Origin: JBBRVP01 sp038246785
GTDB lineage: Bacteria; Actinomycetota; Actinomycetes; Jiangellales; Jiangellaceae
NCBI GenBank assembly: GCA_038246785.1
Contig: JBBRVP010000046.1
Span: 1 to 27,905 of the forward strand
Direction: 5' to 3'
DNA length: 27,905 bases
Below are positions 6,082 through 13,938 of the stretch, one piece after another (position 1 is the first letter of the stretch; each line of letters starts with the position of its first letter). The notes below the pieces were generated by a model. That model had not been told where the DNA came from. It saw only the letters and a program-made list of their open reading frames with translations, and searched no databases. Both the position numbers and the translations under genes were made by a program.

Positions 6082-7779
6082 TCAGTCCAGGTAGTCGCGC
6101 AGGACCTGCGAGCGAGAGGGGTGGCGCAGCTTGGACATCGTCTTCGACTCGATCTGGCGGATACGTTCGCGCGTCACGCCGTAGACCTTGCCGATCTCGT
6201 CGAGGGTCTTGGGCTGGCCGTCGGTGAGGCCGAACCGCATCGACACCACGCCCGCCTCGCGCTCGGACAGCGTGTCGAGGACGGCGTGCAGCTGCTCCTG
6301 AAGCAGCGTGAACGACACGGCGTCGGCGGGCACGATCGCCTCGGAGTCCTCGATGAGGTCCCCGAACTCGCTGTCCCCGTCCTCACCCAGCGGGGTGTGC
6401 AGGGAGATCGGCTCGCGGCCGTACTTCTGCACCTCGACGACCTTCTCCGGCGTCATGTCGAGCTCGATGGCCAGCTCTTCCGGCGTCGGCTCACGGCCGA
6501 GGTCCTGCAGCATCTGCCGTTGCACCCGGGCCAGCTTGTTGATGACCTCGACCATGTGCACCGGGATCCGGATCGTGCGTGCCTGGTCGGCCATCGCGCG
6601 GGTGATCGCCTGCCGGATCCACCACGTGGCGTACGTGGAGAACTTGTAGCCCTTGGTGTAGTCGAACTTCTCCACGGCCCGGATCAGGCCGAGATTGCCC
6701 TCCTGGATGAGGTCGAGGAAGAGCATGCCCCGGCCGGTGTAACGCTTGGCCAGCGAGACCACGAGCCGGAGGTTGGCCTCGAGCAGGTGGTTCTTGGCGC
6801 GCCGGCCGTCCTCGGCGATCCACTCGAGCTCGCGGCGCATGGGCCCGGCGAACGTGGCGTCGGAACCCAGCCGCTCCTCGGCGAACAGGCCGGCCTCGAT
6901 GCGCTTGGCGAGCTCGACCTCCTGCTCGGCGTTGAGCAGCGGCACCTTGCCGATCTGCTTGAGGTAGTCCTTGACCGGGTCCGCGGTGGCGCCGGCGACG
7001 GCGACCTGCTGCTCGGGCTCGTCGGTCTCGTCACCCTCGGAGAGGGTGTAGGCCTCGGACTCGGCCGGCTCGACGTCCGCAACGTCCGGCGGAGGTTCGG
7101 ACGCGTCGCCCGCTGCCACCTCGCCGTCGACCACTCCAGCGTCGGGGAGGATCGCCTCGAGCGCCGGCTCCGCGACGCCGACCGGGGGACGGCCGGCGTC
7201 CGCGCCGGGCAGAGCCGGCGACGCGGCGGCAGCCTTGGCCTTGCCGCCGGCCTTGCCGTCGGTGCTGACGTCGGTCCTGCGGGCGGTCTTGCCCGCGGTC
7301 TTGCCCGCGGTCTTGCCCGCGGTCTTGCCGTCGGCCGTGCTGCCGGTCTTGCCGGCTGGGGTCGCGCTGGCCGGCACAGATCGGGTGGCTCCCGCGCCGG
7401 ACGACCCGTTGGGCCGCGGAGTCTTCCGCGGCCGGGACGCGCCGGCGGCGGTCTTGCTCACCGCCGGCTCGGACGCGGCTTCGACGACGCGCTTGGCCGC
7501 GGGCTTCTTGGCCGGCGCCTTGGCCGAGGGCGCCCTCTTCGTGCTCTTCGCTGCGGATCCCCCGGACGCGGTCGGTTCCGGGCCCGCTGCCGGTGTCTTG
7601 GCGGATCGCTTCCTGGCCGGGGCGGTGGCGACCGCACGAGCCGCGGCGCTGGGTGCGACCCGTGGGCGCACAGCGTCCGCTCGCCGCGGGCGAGCCTTGA
7701 TCTCGAGATCGTCGACGTCATTGACCGTGCTGGGCGGGGCGACCTGCGGGCCACGGGGGCGGGACGGGCTCGACGACAC
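6082..7779 (-). CDS. sigA: Principal RNA polymerase sigma factor (RpoD/SigA/HrdB)
   Basis: Directs core RNA polymerase to housekeeping promoters. With the GTG start at 7779 it has 565 residues. An ATG is available at 7881, but it lies inside a -10 hexamer, whereas the GTG is preceded by GGAGAGG six bases away. Residues 1-260 are a disordered Ala/Lys/Pro-rich, then acidic, N-terminal extension of the sort seen in actinomycete SigA/HrdB. Region 1.2 starts at DPVKDYLKQIG (267), region 2 contains LRLVVSLAKRYTGRGMLFLD, KFDYTKGYKFSTYATWWIRQ (-10 recognition, 371-390) and AITRAMADQ, region 3 contains INKLARVQRQ, and region 4 contains SEREAGVVSMRFGL and the helix-turn-helix TLDEIGKVYGVTRERIRQIE. All core regions look intact. 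Confidence 0.96.
   Translation of the reverse strand: MSSSPSRPRGPQVAPPSTVNDVDDLEIKARPRRADAVRPRVAPSAAARAVATAPARKRSAKTPAAGPEPTASGGSAAKSTKRAPSAKAPAKKPAAKRVVEAASEPAVSKTAAGASRPRKTPRPNGSSGAGATRSVPASATPAGKTGSTADGKTAGKTAGKTAGKTARRTDVSTDGKAGGKAKAAAASPALPGADAGRPPVGVAEPALEAILPDAGVVDGEVAAGDASEPPPDVADVEPAESEAYTLSEGDETDEPEQQVAVAGATADPVKDYLKQIGKVPLLNAEQEVELAKRIEAGLFAEERLGSDATFAGPMRRELEWIAEDGRRAKNHLLEANLRLVVSLAKRYTGRGMLFLDLIQEGNLGLIRAVEKFDYTKGYKFSTYATWWIRQAITRAMADQARTIRIPVHMVEVINKLARVQRQMLQDLGREPTPEELAIELDMTPEKVVEVQKYGREPISLHTPLGEDGDSEFGDLIEDSEAIVPADAVSFTLLQEQLHAVLDTLSEREAGVVSMRFGLTDGQPKTLDEIGKVYGVTRERIRQIESKTMSKLRHPSRSQVLRDYLD
7285..7332. repeat. 12-bp tandem repeat inside sigA
   Basis: GGTCTTGCCCGC is repeated at 7285, 7297 and 7309, with a fourth, partly altered copy at 7321. 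On the coding strand it encodes consecutive GKTA units (about residues 151-166) in the disordered N-terminal extension. The repeat length is a multiple of three, so copy-number change would keep the frame. Confidence 0.8.
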
Positions 7780-7879
7780 CGAGGACCTCTCCACGAGGGG
7801 ACGGACGGACTGCTCGCGTGGCGCGCCCCGACGCCGTGGGACGGACTGAGGCGGGAGTCGCCGACCAGGCGCAGATGTC

Positions 7880-7907
7880 ATTGTACGCGGCGGGCAGTGG
7901 GCGTCAG
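7880..7907 (-). promoter_or_regulatory. Probable sigA promoter
   Basis: On the minus strand CTGACG (7902-7907) and TACAAT (7880-7885) are separated by 16 bases, a good -35/-10 pair. It predicts transcription from about 7873, giving a leader of about 95 bases before the GTG at 7779. The -35 overlaps the stop codon of the upstream HhH-GPD gene. Confidence 0.55.
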
Positions 7908-8506
7908 CCCGTGACGGAGCGGGCGGCCGCCTGGGCCGCCTTCGCCGTCTTCGCTGCCTGCTTCGTCTCGCGGACCTTCGCGAGGCTGTCTGGACCCCTG
8001 ACGTCGGCTACCGAGCGGTGGCAACCGTCCTCGCCGAATGCCCCCGCCGCCTCGCGCCAGCCCGGAGGGCGGACCCCGAGCTGCTTGCCGAGCAGAGCCA
8101 GGAAGATGCCGGCCTTCTGCTCGCCGAACCCGGGGAGGGCGCCGAGCCGCCGGCGCAACTCCTCGCCGCTCGTCGCATCGGCCCACACGGCGGCGGCGTC
8201 CCCGCCGTACTCGTCCACGACGGTCCCGGCGAGCGCCTGCACGCGGGCCGCCATCGCCTTCGGGAAGCGGTGCACCGCTGGCCGCCGCGCCAACAGGCCG
8301 GCGAACCGCTCGGGATCGGCGGCCGCGACCTCGCGGGGGTCGAGCCGGCCAGCGGTGCCGAGCCGCTCGGCGATGACCTGCGGACCGCAGAACGCCTTCT
8401 CCATCGGGACCTGCTGGTCGAGCAGCATCCCGACGAGCAGGGCGAACGGATCGGTGGAGAGCAGCGCGTCGGCCGCCGGATCCTGCGCGAGCTGCAGGGT
8501 GGGCAC
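7904..8506 (-). CDS. HhH-GPD family base-excision-repair-like protein
   Basis: About 200 residues, matching the uncharacterised actinobacterial HhH-GPD family I know as TIGR03252. It begins VPTLQLAQDPAADALL and continues DPFALLVGMLLDQQVPMEKAF. The helix-hairpin-helix LPGFGEQKAGIFLALLGKQLGV lies near residues 140-160. In EndoIII-type glycosylases the catalytic Lys follows LPGVGR directly; here the Lys is one place later, and I see no clear catalytic Asp, so DNA glycosylase activity is not established. The C-terminus is Lys/Ala-rich (KVRETKQAAKTAKAAQAAA). The start is GTG 8506; a TTG at 8515 overlapping the upstream stop is an alternative. It lies directly downstream of the universal-stress gene, probably in one transcript. 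Confidence 0.8.
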   Translation of the reverse strand: MPTLQLAQDPAADALLSTDPFALLVGMLLDQQVPMEKAFCGPQVIAERLGTAGRLDPREVAAADPERFAGLLARRPAVHRFPKAMAARVQALAGTVVDEYGGDAAAVWADATSGEELRRRLGALPGFGEQKAGIFLALLGKQLGVRPPGWREAAGAFGEDGCHRSVADVRGPDSLAKVRETKQAAKTAKAAQAAARSVTG

Positions 8507-8511
8507 GGCGC

Positions 8512-8928
8512 TCAAGACTCGTGCTCGCCGGCCTTGACGGCCAGCACCGGGCACGGCGCGTCGAGCAGGACGCGCTGAGCGTTGCTGCCGAGCAGGAGCT
8601 TGCCGACCGGCGACCGCCGGCGCAGGCCGATGATGATCATGTCGGCCTTGGTCTCCTCGGCCACCGCGATCAGGTCCTCGGCGACCTCGTTGCCGCGCAC
8701 CAGCTGGCGTACCTCGGACTCGACGCCGGCCGTCGCGAGCTCGGAGCGCACGGCCTCCAGCTCCTCCTCCGTGCGCACGCTGTCGTCGCTGTCGAAGGAG
8801 ACCCCGCCCCGGGCTGAGTTGATGACCACCAGCCGGGCCTGCCGCAGGCGCGCCTCCTCGGCTGCCCGGCGCAGGGCCGCGCGGCCCTCGGCCTTGGGGA
8901 CGTACCCGACGACGATGCTCCCGTTCAC
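8512..8928 (-). CDS. Universal stress protein (UspA family)
   Basis: Single-domain 138-residue Usp fold. It opens NGSIVVGYVPKAEG (beta-1 and the Asp/Lys region) and has MIIIGLRRRSPVGKLLLGSN, which fits the ATP-binding G-2x-G-9x-G-S/T pattern of nucleotide-binding Usps, then AQRVLLDAPCPVLAVK. The GTG start (8928) is preceded by GAGAGG seven bases away. The stop is followed within a few bases by the HhH-GPD start, so the two are probably co-transcribed. The partner or signal is unknown. Confidence 0.9.
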   Translation of the reverse strand: MNGSIVVGYVPKAEGRAALRRAAEEARLRQARLVVINSARGGVSFDSDDSVRTEEELEAVRSELATAGVESEVRQLVRGNEVAEDLIAVAEETKADMIIIGLRRRSPVGKLLLGSNAQRVLLDAPCPVLAVKAGEHES

Positions 8929-9021
8929 GTGGCAACCTCTCTGTCGCTCGGCCTCCCCGGCCCGCCGCCGTGGGCGCAGGTCAGGGTACGCGTCCGGGTA
9001 CCGGAAGTCCCGGCTCGCCGC

Positions 9022-9423
9022 TCAGGCGGCGCGCTCGCGCCGGCGCCGCTCGGCTCGTTCGGCCTCGTTGACGCCGCCCCAGACGCCGTACGCCTCCGGC
9101 AACGCCAGCGCGTGCTCGAGGCAGCTGTCGCGGACGGGGCAACGCGCACAGATCGCCAGGGCCTGGCGCTCGCGCTCGCGGCGCGCCGTCGGACGTTCGC
9201 CCTCGGGGCCGAAGAAGACCCCCAGCGGCACACCTTCGCAGGCCGCCCGGTCCTGCCATCCGTAGCGCGGCGCGGCAGGCCGGCCGGGCTTCGCCCGATG
9301 CGGCTCGGCCTCGCGCTGCCCAGGTGAGCCCTGCACAACAGAGCCCTGCACAACAGAGCCCCGCACAGCTGAGCCCCGCGCAGCCGGGTCCCGCACCGCC
9401 TGGTCCTGCACCGTCGCCGCCAC
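9022..9423 (-). CDS. WhiB-family iron-sulfur transcriptional regulator
   Basis: Actinobacterial regulator that binds a redox- or NO-sensitive [4Fe-4S] cluster and contacts region 4 of the principal sigma factor. The four cluster cysteines are visible: Cys62 (AACEGV), Cys92 and Cys95 (ICARC), and Cys101 (DSCLEH), followed by the GVWGGV turn (113-118) and a basic tail (ERAERRRRERAA) typical of DNA contact. Residues 5-34 are six degenerate five-residue repeats (VQGSV-like) absent from typical WhiB proteins, encoded by a 15-bp minisatellite. I take GTG 9423 as the start because AGGAGG lies about ten bases upstream; later in-frame GTGs inside the repeat are possible starts. Which WhiB subfamily it belongs to is not clear to me. 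Confidence 0.92.
   Translation of the reverse strand: MAATVQDQAVRDPAARGSAVRGSVVQGSVVQGSPGQREAEPHRAKPGRPAAPRYGWQDRAACEGVPLGVFFGPEGERPTARRERERQALAICARCPVRDSCLEHALALPEAYGVWGGVNEAERAERRRRERAA
9326..9415. repeat. Six 15-bp degenerate tandem repeats at the 5' end of the whiB-like gene
   Basis: Units beginning GAGCCCTGCACAACA start at 9326, 9341 (identical), 9356, 9371, 9386 and 9401, the later ones increasingly diverged. They encode a five-residue repeat in the WhiB N-terminus. The two identical copies at the inner end suggest recent duplication. Confidence 0.85.
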
Positions 9424-9471
9424 CTCCCCGCCGCCTCCTCGCTGCGCCTCGGGTCGCGTCTGTCGTCACGC

Positions 9472-9834
9472 ATGGTGCGCGTGACATCTGTTCGAACGTG
9501 TGCTCGTGCGCGGCGGTTCCGCCGGCTGACGTGCCACGATGCGGCCCGTGCGCTCGCGCCACGCCCCGGGGGCGTGCTCGCAGCGCTGGCGACGGCGCCC
9601 GATGCCGACGTCCTGCTGGTCGCGCACACCGGGCTGGAGCACCTGTCGACCGTGCGCGACCTGTGGGACAGGCTGCCGATGGACACCGTGGTGCGGATGC
9701 GGACCTGGCGGGTGCCCGCCGCGGAGGTCCCGCGACACCCCGACGCTGCGGTCGAGTGGCTCTACGGATGGTGGGGGATCGTCGACGCCTGGGTCGCCGA
9801 GCACCAGCCCGCGGCGCCGCCGCCCAGCGAATGA
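9472..9834 (+). pseudogene. C-terminal remnant of a lysophospholipid acyltransferase-like protein
   Basis: The reading frame from ATG 9472 encodes 120 residues. The last 90 or so (RPGGVLAALATAPDADVLLV, AHTGLEHLSTVRDLWDRLPM, then RTWRVPAAEVP and EWLYGWWGIVDAWV) look like the C-terminal third of actinobacterial PlsC-like acyltransferases, as I recall them. The HxxxxD catalytic block and the membrane segment that should precede it are absent, and the first 30 residues look like non-coding Arg-rich sequence running back toward the whiB-like promoter. I take it as a 5'-truncated relic. A genuine short protein is possible but has no clear ribosome binding site. Its stop lies one base from the stop of the convergent ligase-like gene. 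Confidence 0.5.
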
Positions 9835-9835
9835 G

Positions 9836-11311
9836 TCAGGCCCGCGGCCACGAGTGCACCGGCGCGTTGGAGTGCATGTGCTCGGAGTAGCGCGCCAGCA
9901 TCTCGCGCAGGGCCCGATCCCGCGGGACGCCTTCCCCCTCCAGCCGGTGCACGGTGCCGGCCTGCCACGAAGCGCCGTTGGTGAGGGTGAGGCAGCGCTG
10001 CTCGACGATTCCGAGCAGCCGGTCGCGGGAGGACTGCTCGACGCCCCACTCGGACAGCCCCTCGTCGGCCAGCTGCAGCAGCTGGCGCAGCACGAGCTCG
10101 GTGGCCGGCACGTCGCCGTAGCGCGGCCAGTAGAGCCGGGCGGTGATGCCGTCGCGCGCGGCTGCGTGGAAGTTGTCCTCCGCCGCCCCGAACGACATCT
10201 GCGTCCAGATCGGCCGCTCGGCCTCGGCCAGCTTGCGGACGGCGCCGTAGTAGAACGCCGCGTTGGCCAGGCAGTCGACGACAGTGGGGCCTGCGGGCAG
10301 GACGCGGTTCTCCACCCGCAGGTGCGGCACGCCGCCCGGGGTGTCGTAGACCGGGCGGTTCCACCGCCAGATCGTCCCGTTGTGCAGCCGCAGCTCGGAG
10401 AGCGAGGGGGCGTGCCCAGACTCGTACGTGGCTAGCGGGTCCTCGTCGTCGAGGATCGGCAGCAGTGCCGGGAAGTAGCGGGCGTTCTCCTCGAACAGGT
10501 CGAAGATCGAGGTGATCCACCCCTCGCCGAACCACACCCGCGGCCGGACGCCCTGGGCCCTCAGTTCGTCGGGGCGGGTGTCGGTGGCCTGCTCGAACAG
10601 CGCGATCCGCGTCTCCCGCCACAGCTCGCGGGAGAAGAAGTACGGCGAGTTGGCGCCGAGTGCCACCTGCACCGCGGCGACCACCTGTGCGGCGTTCCAG
10701 TAGGGCGCAAAGTCCTGCGGACTGACCTGCAGGTGCAGCTGCGCGCTGGTGCAGGCTGCCTCCGGCAGGATGGTCTCGGAGTAGGTGTCGAGCTGCTCCG
10801 GACCGTCGATGGACAGCTTGAGGTCCTCACCGCGCTGGGCAAAGACCTGCTCGTTCATCAGGGCGTAGCGCGGGTTGGCCGACAGCGACTCGATGCCGGT
10901 GTGCTGCGGTCCCAGTGTCGGCAGGATGCCGATCATCACCATGTGCGCGCCGACGCTGCGCGCCTTGTCCTCGGCGGCGTTGAGGCTGCGGCGCACCTGC
11001 GCCTCGAACTCCTCCAGCCCGCGCTCCAGCAGCCGCTTCGGTGCCACGTTGATCTCGAGGTTGAACCGGCCGAGCTCGGTGACGAAGTCCGAGTCGGCGA
11101 TGGCCTCGAGCACCACCGAGTTCTTCAGCGCCGGCTCGAAGTCGTCGTCGACGAGGTTGAGCTCGATCTCCAGGCCCACCTGCGGCCGCTCGAAGTCGAA
11201 CTGCGACTCGGCCAGCATCCGGGCAAAGACGTCGAGGCAGCTGTGCACCTTCTCCCGGTAGCGCTGGCGGTCCTCGCGCGTGAAGGTGCGCAGCTCGACG
11301 TCCTGGCCCAT
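9836..11311 (-). CDS. Glutamate-cysteine ligase family (GCS2) protein
   Basis: 491 residues of the GCS2 ATP-dependent ligase family, which join glutamate through its gamma-carboxyl to an amine such as cysteine. Visible features are the N-terminal acidic metal/ATP motif GLEIELNLVDDD, FNLEINVAPKRL, the central STSAQLH-like stretch (ACTSAQLHLQVSP), and the C-terminal RVENRVLPAGPTVVDCLANAAFYYG. Actinomycetes make mycothiol rather than glutathione, so this may be a gamma-glutamyl ligase of unknown substrate; ergothioneine EgtA is a relative, but no egtBCD genes are nearby. The ATG at 11311 lacks a clear ribosome binding site. It diverges from dinB across 38 bp, which must hold both promoters. A gamma-glutamyltransferase-family gene lies about 2.6 kb further on. 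Confidence 0.85.
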   Translation of the reverse strand: MGQDVELRTFTREDRQRYREKVHSCLDVFARMLAESQFDFERPQVGLEIELNLVDDDFEPALKNSVVLEAIADSDFVTELGRFNLEINVAPKRLLERGLEEFEAQVRRSLNAAEDKARSVGAHMVMIGILPTLGPQHTGIESLSANPRYALMNEQVFAQRGEDLKLSIDGPEQLDTYSETILPEAACTSAQLHLQVSPQDFAPYWNAAQVVAAVQVALGANSPYFFSRELWRETRIALFEQATDTRPDELRAQGVRPRVWFGEGWITSIFDLFEENARYFPALLPILDDEDPLATYESGHAPSLSELRLHNGTIWRWNRPVYDTPGGVPHLRVENRVLPAGPTVVDCLANAAFYYGAVRKLAEAERPIWTQMSFGAAEDNFHAAARDGITARLYWPRYGDVPATELVLRQLLQLADEGLSEWGVEQSSRDRLLGIVEQRCLTLTNGASWQAGTVHRLEGEGVPRDRALREMLARYSEHMHSNAPVHSWPRA

Positions 11312-11349
11312 GGCCGGACGCTACTCGTGCGTGAGCAGGGACCGCGAGG

Positions 11350-12657
11350 ATGGACCCCGTGCGCCAGCGGCCGAGCGTCTGCCACGTGGACCTCGACGCA
11401 TTCTTCGCAGCCGTCGAGCAGCGCGACAAGCCGTCGCTGCGCGGCAAGCCGGTGGTCGTGGGTGGCACCGGACCGCGGGGGGTGGTCGCGACCGCGTCAT
11501 ACGAGGCGCGCCGCTATGGCGTCCACTCGGCCATGTCGACCGCCGAGGCGCGGGCCCGCTGCCCGCACGCGGCCTTCCTGTCCGGGCGGTTCGGTTCCTA
11601 CCGCGCGGTGAGCGCCGTGGTCATGACGGCGCTGAGCGAGCTGACGCCTGTCGTCGAACCGCTCTCACTCGACGAGGCGTTCCTGGACCTGGATGCCCGT
11701 GCGGCGCCCGAGGAGCTGACGTACGAGTCGGTGCGCGCGCTGGGCCACGACCTCAAGACGACCGTTCGTGAGCGGACCGGCCTGACCGCCAGTTTCGGTG
11801 CTGCCACGTCGAAACTGGTGGCCAAGATCGCCTCCGACCTCGAGAAGCCCGACGGTCTGGTCGTGGTGGAGCCGGGTACGGAGCAGGAGCTGTTGGCACC
11901 GATGCCGGTCCGGGCGCTGCCGGGGGTCGGCCCCGCCACGGCGGAACGCCTGCTGCGGCTCGGCGTCCGGGCCGTCGGCGACCTCGACCAACTGACCGAC
12001 GACGAGCTCGTAGATCTGCTCGGCACCGCGCACGGCAGCGGGCTGCGCCGGTTGGCGCGCGGGCTCGACGACCGGCGCGTCGTGCCCGAACGGGAGTCCA
12101 AGTCGGTCAGCGTGGAGGAGACCTTCGACCGCGACATCGTCGACGGTGCGGTGCTCGTGGCGCTCGTCGAACGGATGGCGGCGCGGGTCTGCGGACGGCT
12201 GGCCGCCGAGTCGCTGTCCGGGCGCACGGTGACGGTGAAGGTGCGACTGCCCGACTTCTCCACCCACACCCGCTCCGCGACGCTGCCCGGGCCGACCGAC
12301 GACGGGCGTGTGGTGGCGCGGGTTGGCCGGCGGCTGCTCGCGGACGTCGAGACCGGTGCCGGCGTCCGCCTGCTCGGGGTGGGCGTCTCAGGGCTCGCCG
12401 ACTGGGTGCAGGAGGACCTGTTCAGCTCCACCGAACCGGTCGCTGCCGGGCTCGACCAGGCGCCGCTCCCTCGCCCCGAGCGGCGATGGGCTCCGGGCGC
12501 CGACGTCGTGCACGCCGCGCAGGGGCCCGGCTGGGTGTGGGGATCCGGGCTCGGGCGGGTCACCGTCCGCTTCGAGACCCGCGAGACGGCGCCCGGCCCG
12601 GTGCGCACCTTCGCCGAGGACGACCCAGACCTCGCGCCCGCCCCCGTCGACGCTTGA
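11350..12657 (+). CDS. dinB: DNA polymerase IV (Y family)
   Basis: Error-prone translesion polymerase. Palm metal residues are seen in HVDLDAFF (Asp14, Asp16) and SLDEAF (Asp108, Glu109); the thumb helix-hairpin-helix is LPGVGPATAERLLRLG (190-205); the little-finger domain follows to about 345. A beta-clamp-binding QEDLF (354-358) is present, then the actinobacterial C-terminal extension (GPGWVWGSGLGRVTVRFETR and FAEDDPDL). 435 residues, intact. Start ATG 11350 with AGGGA about eight bases upstream. I see no clear SOS box in the 38-bp divergent spacer. Confidence 0.93.
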   Translation: MDPVRQRPSVCHVDLDAFFAAVEQRDKPSLRGKPVVVGGTGPRGVVATASYEARRYGVHSAMSTAEARARCPHAAFLSGRFGSYRAVSAVVMTALSELTPVVEPLSLDEAFLDLDARAAPEELTYESVRALGHDLKTTVRERTGLTASFGAATSKLVAKIASDLEKPDGLVVVEPGTEQELLAPMPVRALPGVGPATAERLLRLGVRAVGDLDQLTDDELVDLLGTAHGSGLRRLARGLDDRRVVPERESKSVSVEETFDRDIVDGAVLVALVERMAARVCGRLAAESLSGRTVTVKVRLPDFSTHTRSATLPGPTDDGRVVARVGRRLLADVETGAGVRLLGVGVSGLADWVQEDLFSSTEPVAAGLDQAPLPRPERRWAPGADVVHAAQGPGWVWGSGLGRVTVRFETRETAPGPVRTFAEDDPDLAPAPVDA

Positions 12658-12762
12658 TCGGCAGGCACCCCCACGGTGCGGGCTCGCGAGCTGGTGGCTG
12701 GCGGCGGCCATCGCTCGCCGCCGGCGTACCGGCTGCTCGCCGGTCGGGGATAGCGGGGCCGG

Positions 12763-13719
12763 GTGCCGATCTCCACAGGGTCGGCGGATACGGCTGCGTC
12801 CTCCACAGCTCCTCCGCCAGGGGTGGGGCGAGGCTGCGCCGGCGATGACGCTGACGGCGTGGATCCGGTCGACGCGCTGCACGGCCTGGGAGGTGCCGCC
12901 ACCTGGCAGTCCCTGCACCGAGCTGGCGTCACCCGCCACGCCTTGTGGAGACGACGGGTCGACGGTTCGGTGCAGCATGTCCGCAGGGGCGTGTACGCGC
13001 TGCCGGGAGCACCCGCCGATCTGGTGCGAGCGCTCCGATTGGGTGGGCTGCTCGCCGGGGCCAGCGCCGCCCTCCACCACGGCTTCCCCCTGCTCGAGGC
13101 GCCCGCGCAGCCGGTGGTCGCGGTACCCCGGGCCTGGTCGCACTGCACCGGACCGGGGGTACTCCGCGTCGACCTGCCTCCCGCAGATCGAGGCGAGGCA
13201 GCCACCACGCCGCTGCGCACCGTCCTCGACTGCGCGCGCCGCCTGCCTGTGCGTGAGGGGCTCGTCGTCGCCGACGCAGCCGTCCGCGGTGGAGTCGAGC
13301 TCGCCGCGCTGCTCGGTGCCGCTGCGGCCTCTCGCGGACCGGGTGCCGACCGGATCCGTGTGGTGGCCAGGCACGTGGACCCCCGCGCCGAGTCGCCGGT
13401 CGAGACGTGCATCCGCTGGGAGCTGATCGAGCTGGGGCTGCCTTTCGACTGCCAGGTCCAGGTGCCATGGGTCGGCAGCGTCAACCTGGTCGTCGACGGC
13501 TGGCTGGTGCTGGAGGGTGACGGCTTCGCCTACCACAGCGACCGTGACAGCTATCGGCGCGACCGCCGACGCTGGAGCCTGCTCACGGCGCAGGGGTACG
13601 GCTCGCTGGTCCTCGCCTACGAGGACGTCGTACACCGGCCCGAGTGGGTTCAGCAGCTGGTCTCCGCCAGCCTGTCCACCGCATCGCGGCGTCCCCCGCA
13701 GCCCCGGCGGGCGGCGTGA
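12763..13719 (+). CDS. AbiEi-like / DUF559-like protein
   Basis: About 285-318 residues. After a Pro/Ser-rich lead comes an N-terminal winged-helix-like part (ATWQSLHRAGVTRHALWRRR, then VQHVRRGVYALPG), as in AbiEi-type antitoxin or regulator domains. A middle alpha/beta part follows (LRTVLDCARRLPVREGLVVADAA). The C-terminal PD-(D/E)xK-like DUF559/Vsr fold has SPVETCIRWELIELGLPF, VVDGWLVLEGDGFAYHSD with the Asp and Glu of the nuclease core, RDRRRWSLLTAQGY and YEDVVHRP. This domain order is common in actinomycetes, often as lone genes with no proven function. No AbiEii toxin partner is adjacent. The start is uncertain: GTG 12763, GTG 12823 and GTG 12859 are all in frame, none with a convincing ribosome binding site. 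Confidence 0.75.
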   Translation: MPISTGSADTAASSTAPPPGVGRGCAGDDADGVDPVDALHGLGGAATWQSLHRAGVTRHALWRRRVDGSVQHVRRGVYALPGAPADLVRALRLGGLLAGASAALHHGFPLLEAPAQPVVAVPRAWSHCTGPGVLRVDLPPADRGEAATTPLRTVLDCARRLPVREGLVVADAAVRGGVELAALLGAAAASRGPGADRIRVVARHVDPRAESPVETCIRWELIELGLPFDCQVQVPWVGSVNLVVDGWLVLEGDGFAYHSDRDSYRRDRRRWSLLTAQGYGSLVLAYEDVVHRPEWVQQLVSASLSTASRRPPQPRRAA

Positions 13720-13938
13720 TCGACTGCAGCCCCCACATTGTTCGATCCCGAGGCAGTTGCGGCCGCCACTGCCCTCGTACGGCGCCGGCCGGCGCGGCCG
13801 GGCCACCGCGTTCTGTGGGGGCGGCTGCCGATCAGCCGGTCTGGAGGCCGGCCGGATGCCGTCGCGGTGAGGGGACGACCGAGACGGCGGGCCCAGCGGC
13901 CGACCAAGGCGGGTGCAGGTCACCGCTCGAGGTGCAGA

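Noticed and set aside
6121..7914. Long plus-strand open frame opposite sigA
   Set aside because: It is the antisense shadow of a highly conserved gene: low-complexity Leu/Gly/Arg composition, no family resemblance, no ribosome binding site.
11598..13484. Long minus-strand open frame opposite dinB and the DUF559-like gene
   Set aside because: It spans two real plus-strand genes and reads as Ser/Arg/Thr-rich shadow sequence caused by GC-biased third positions.
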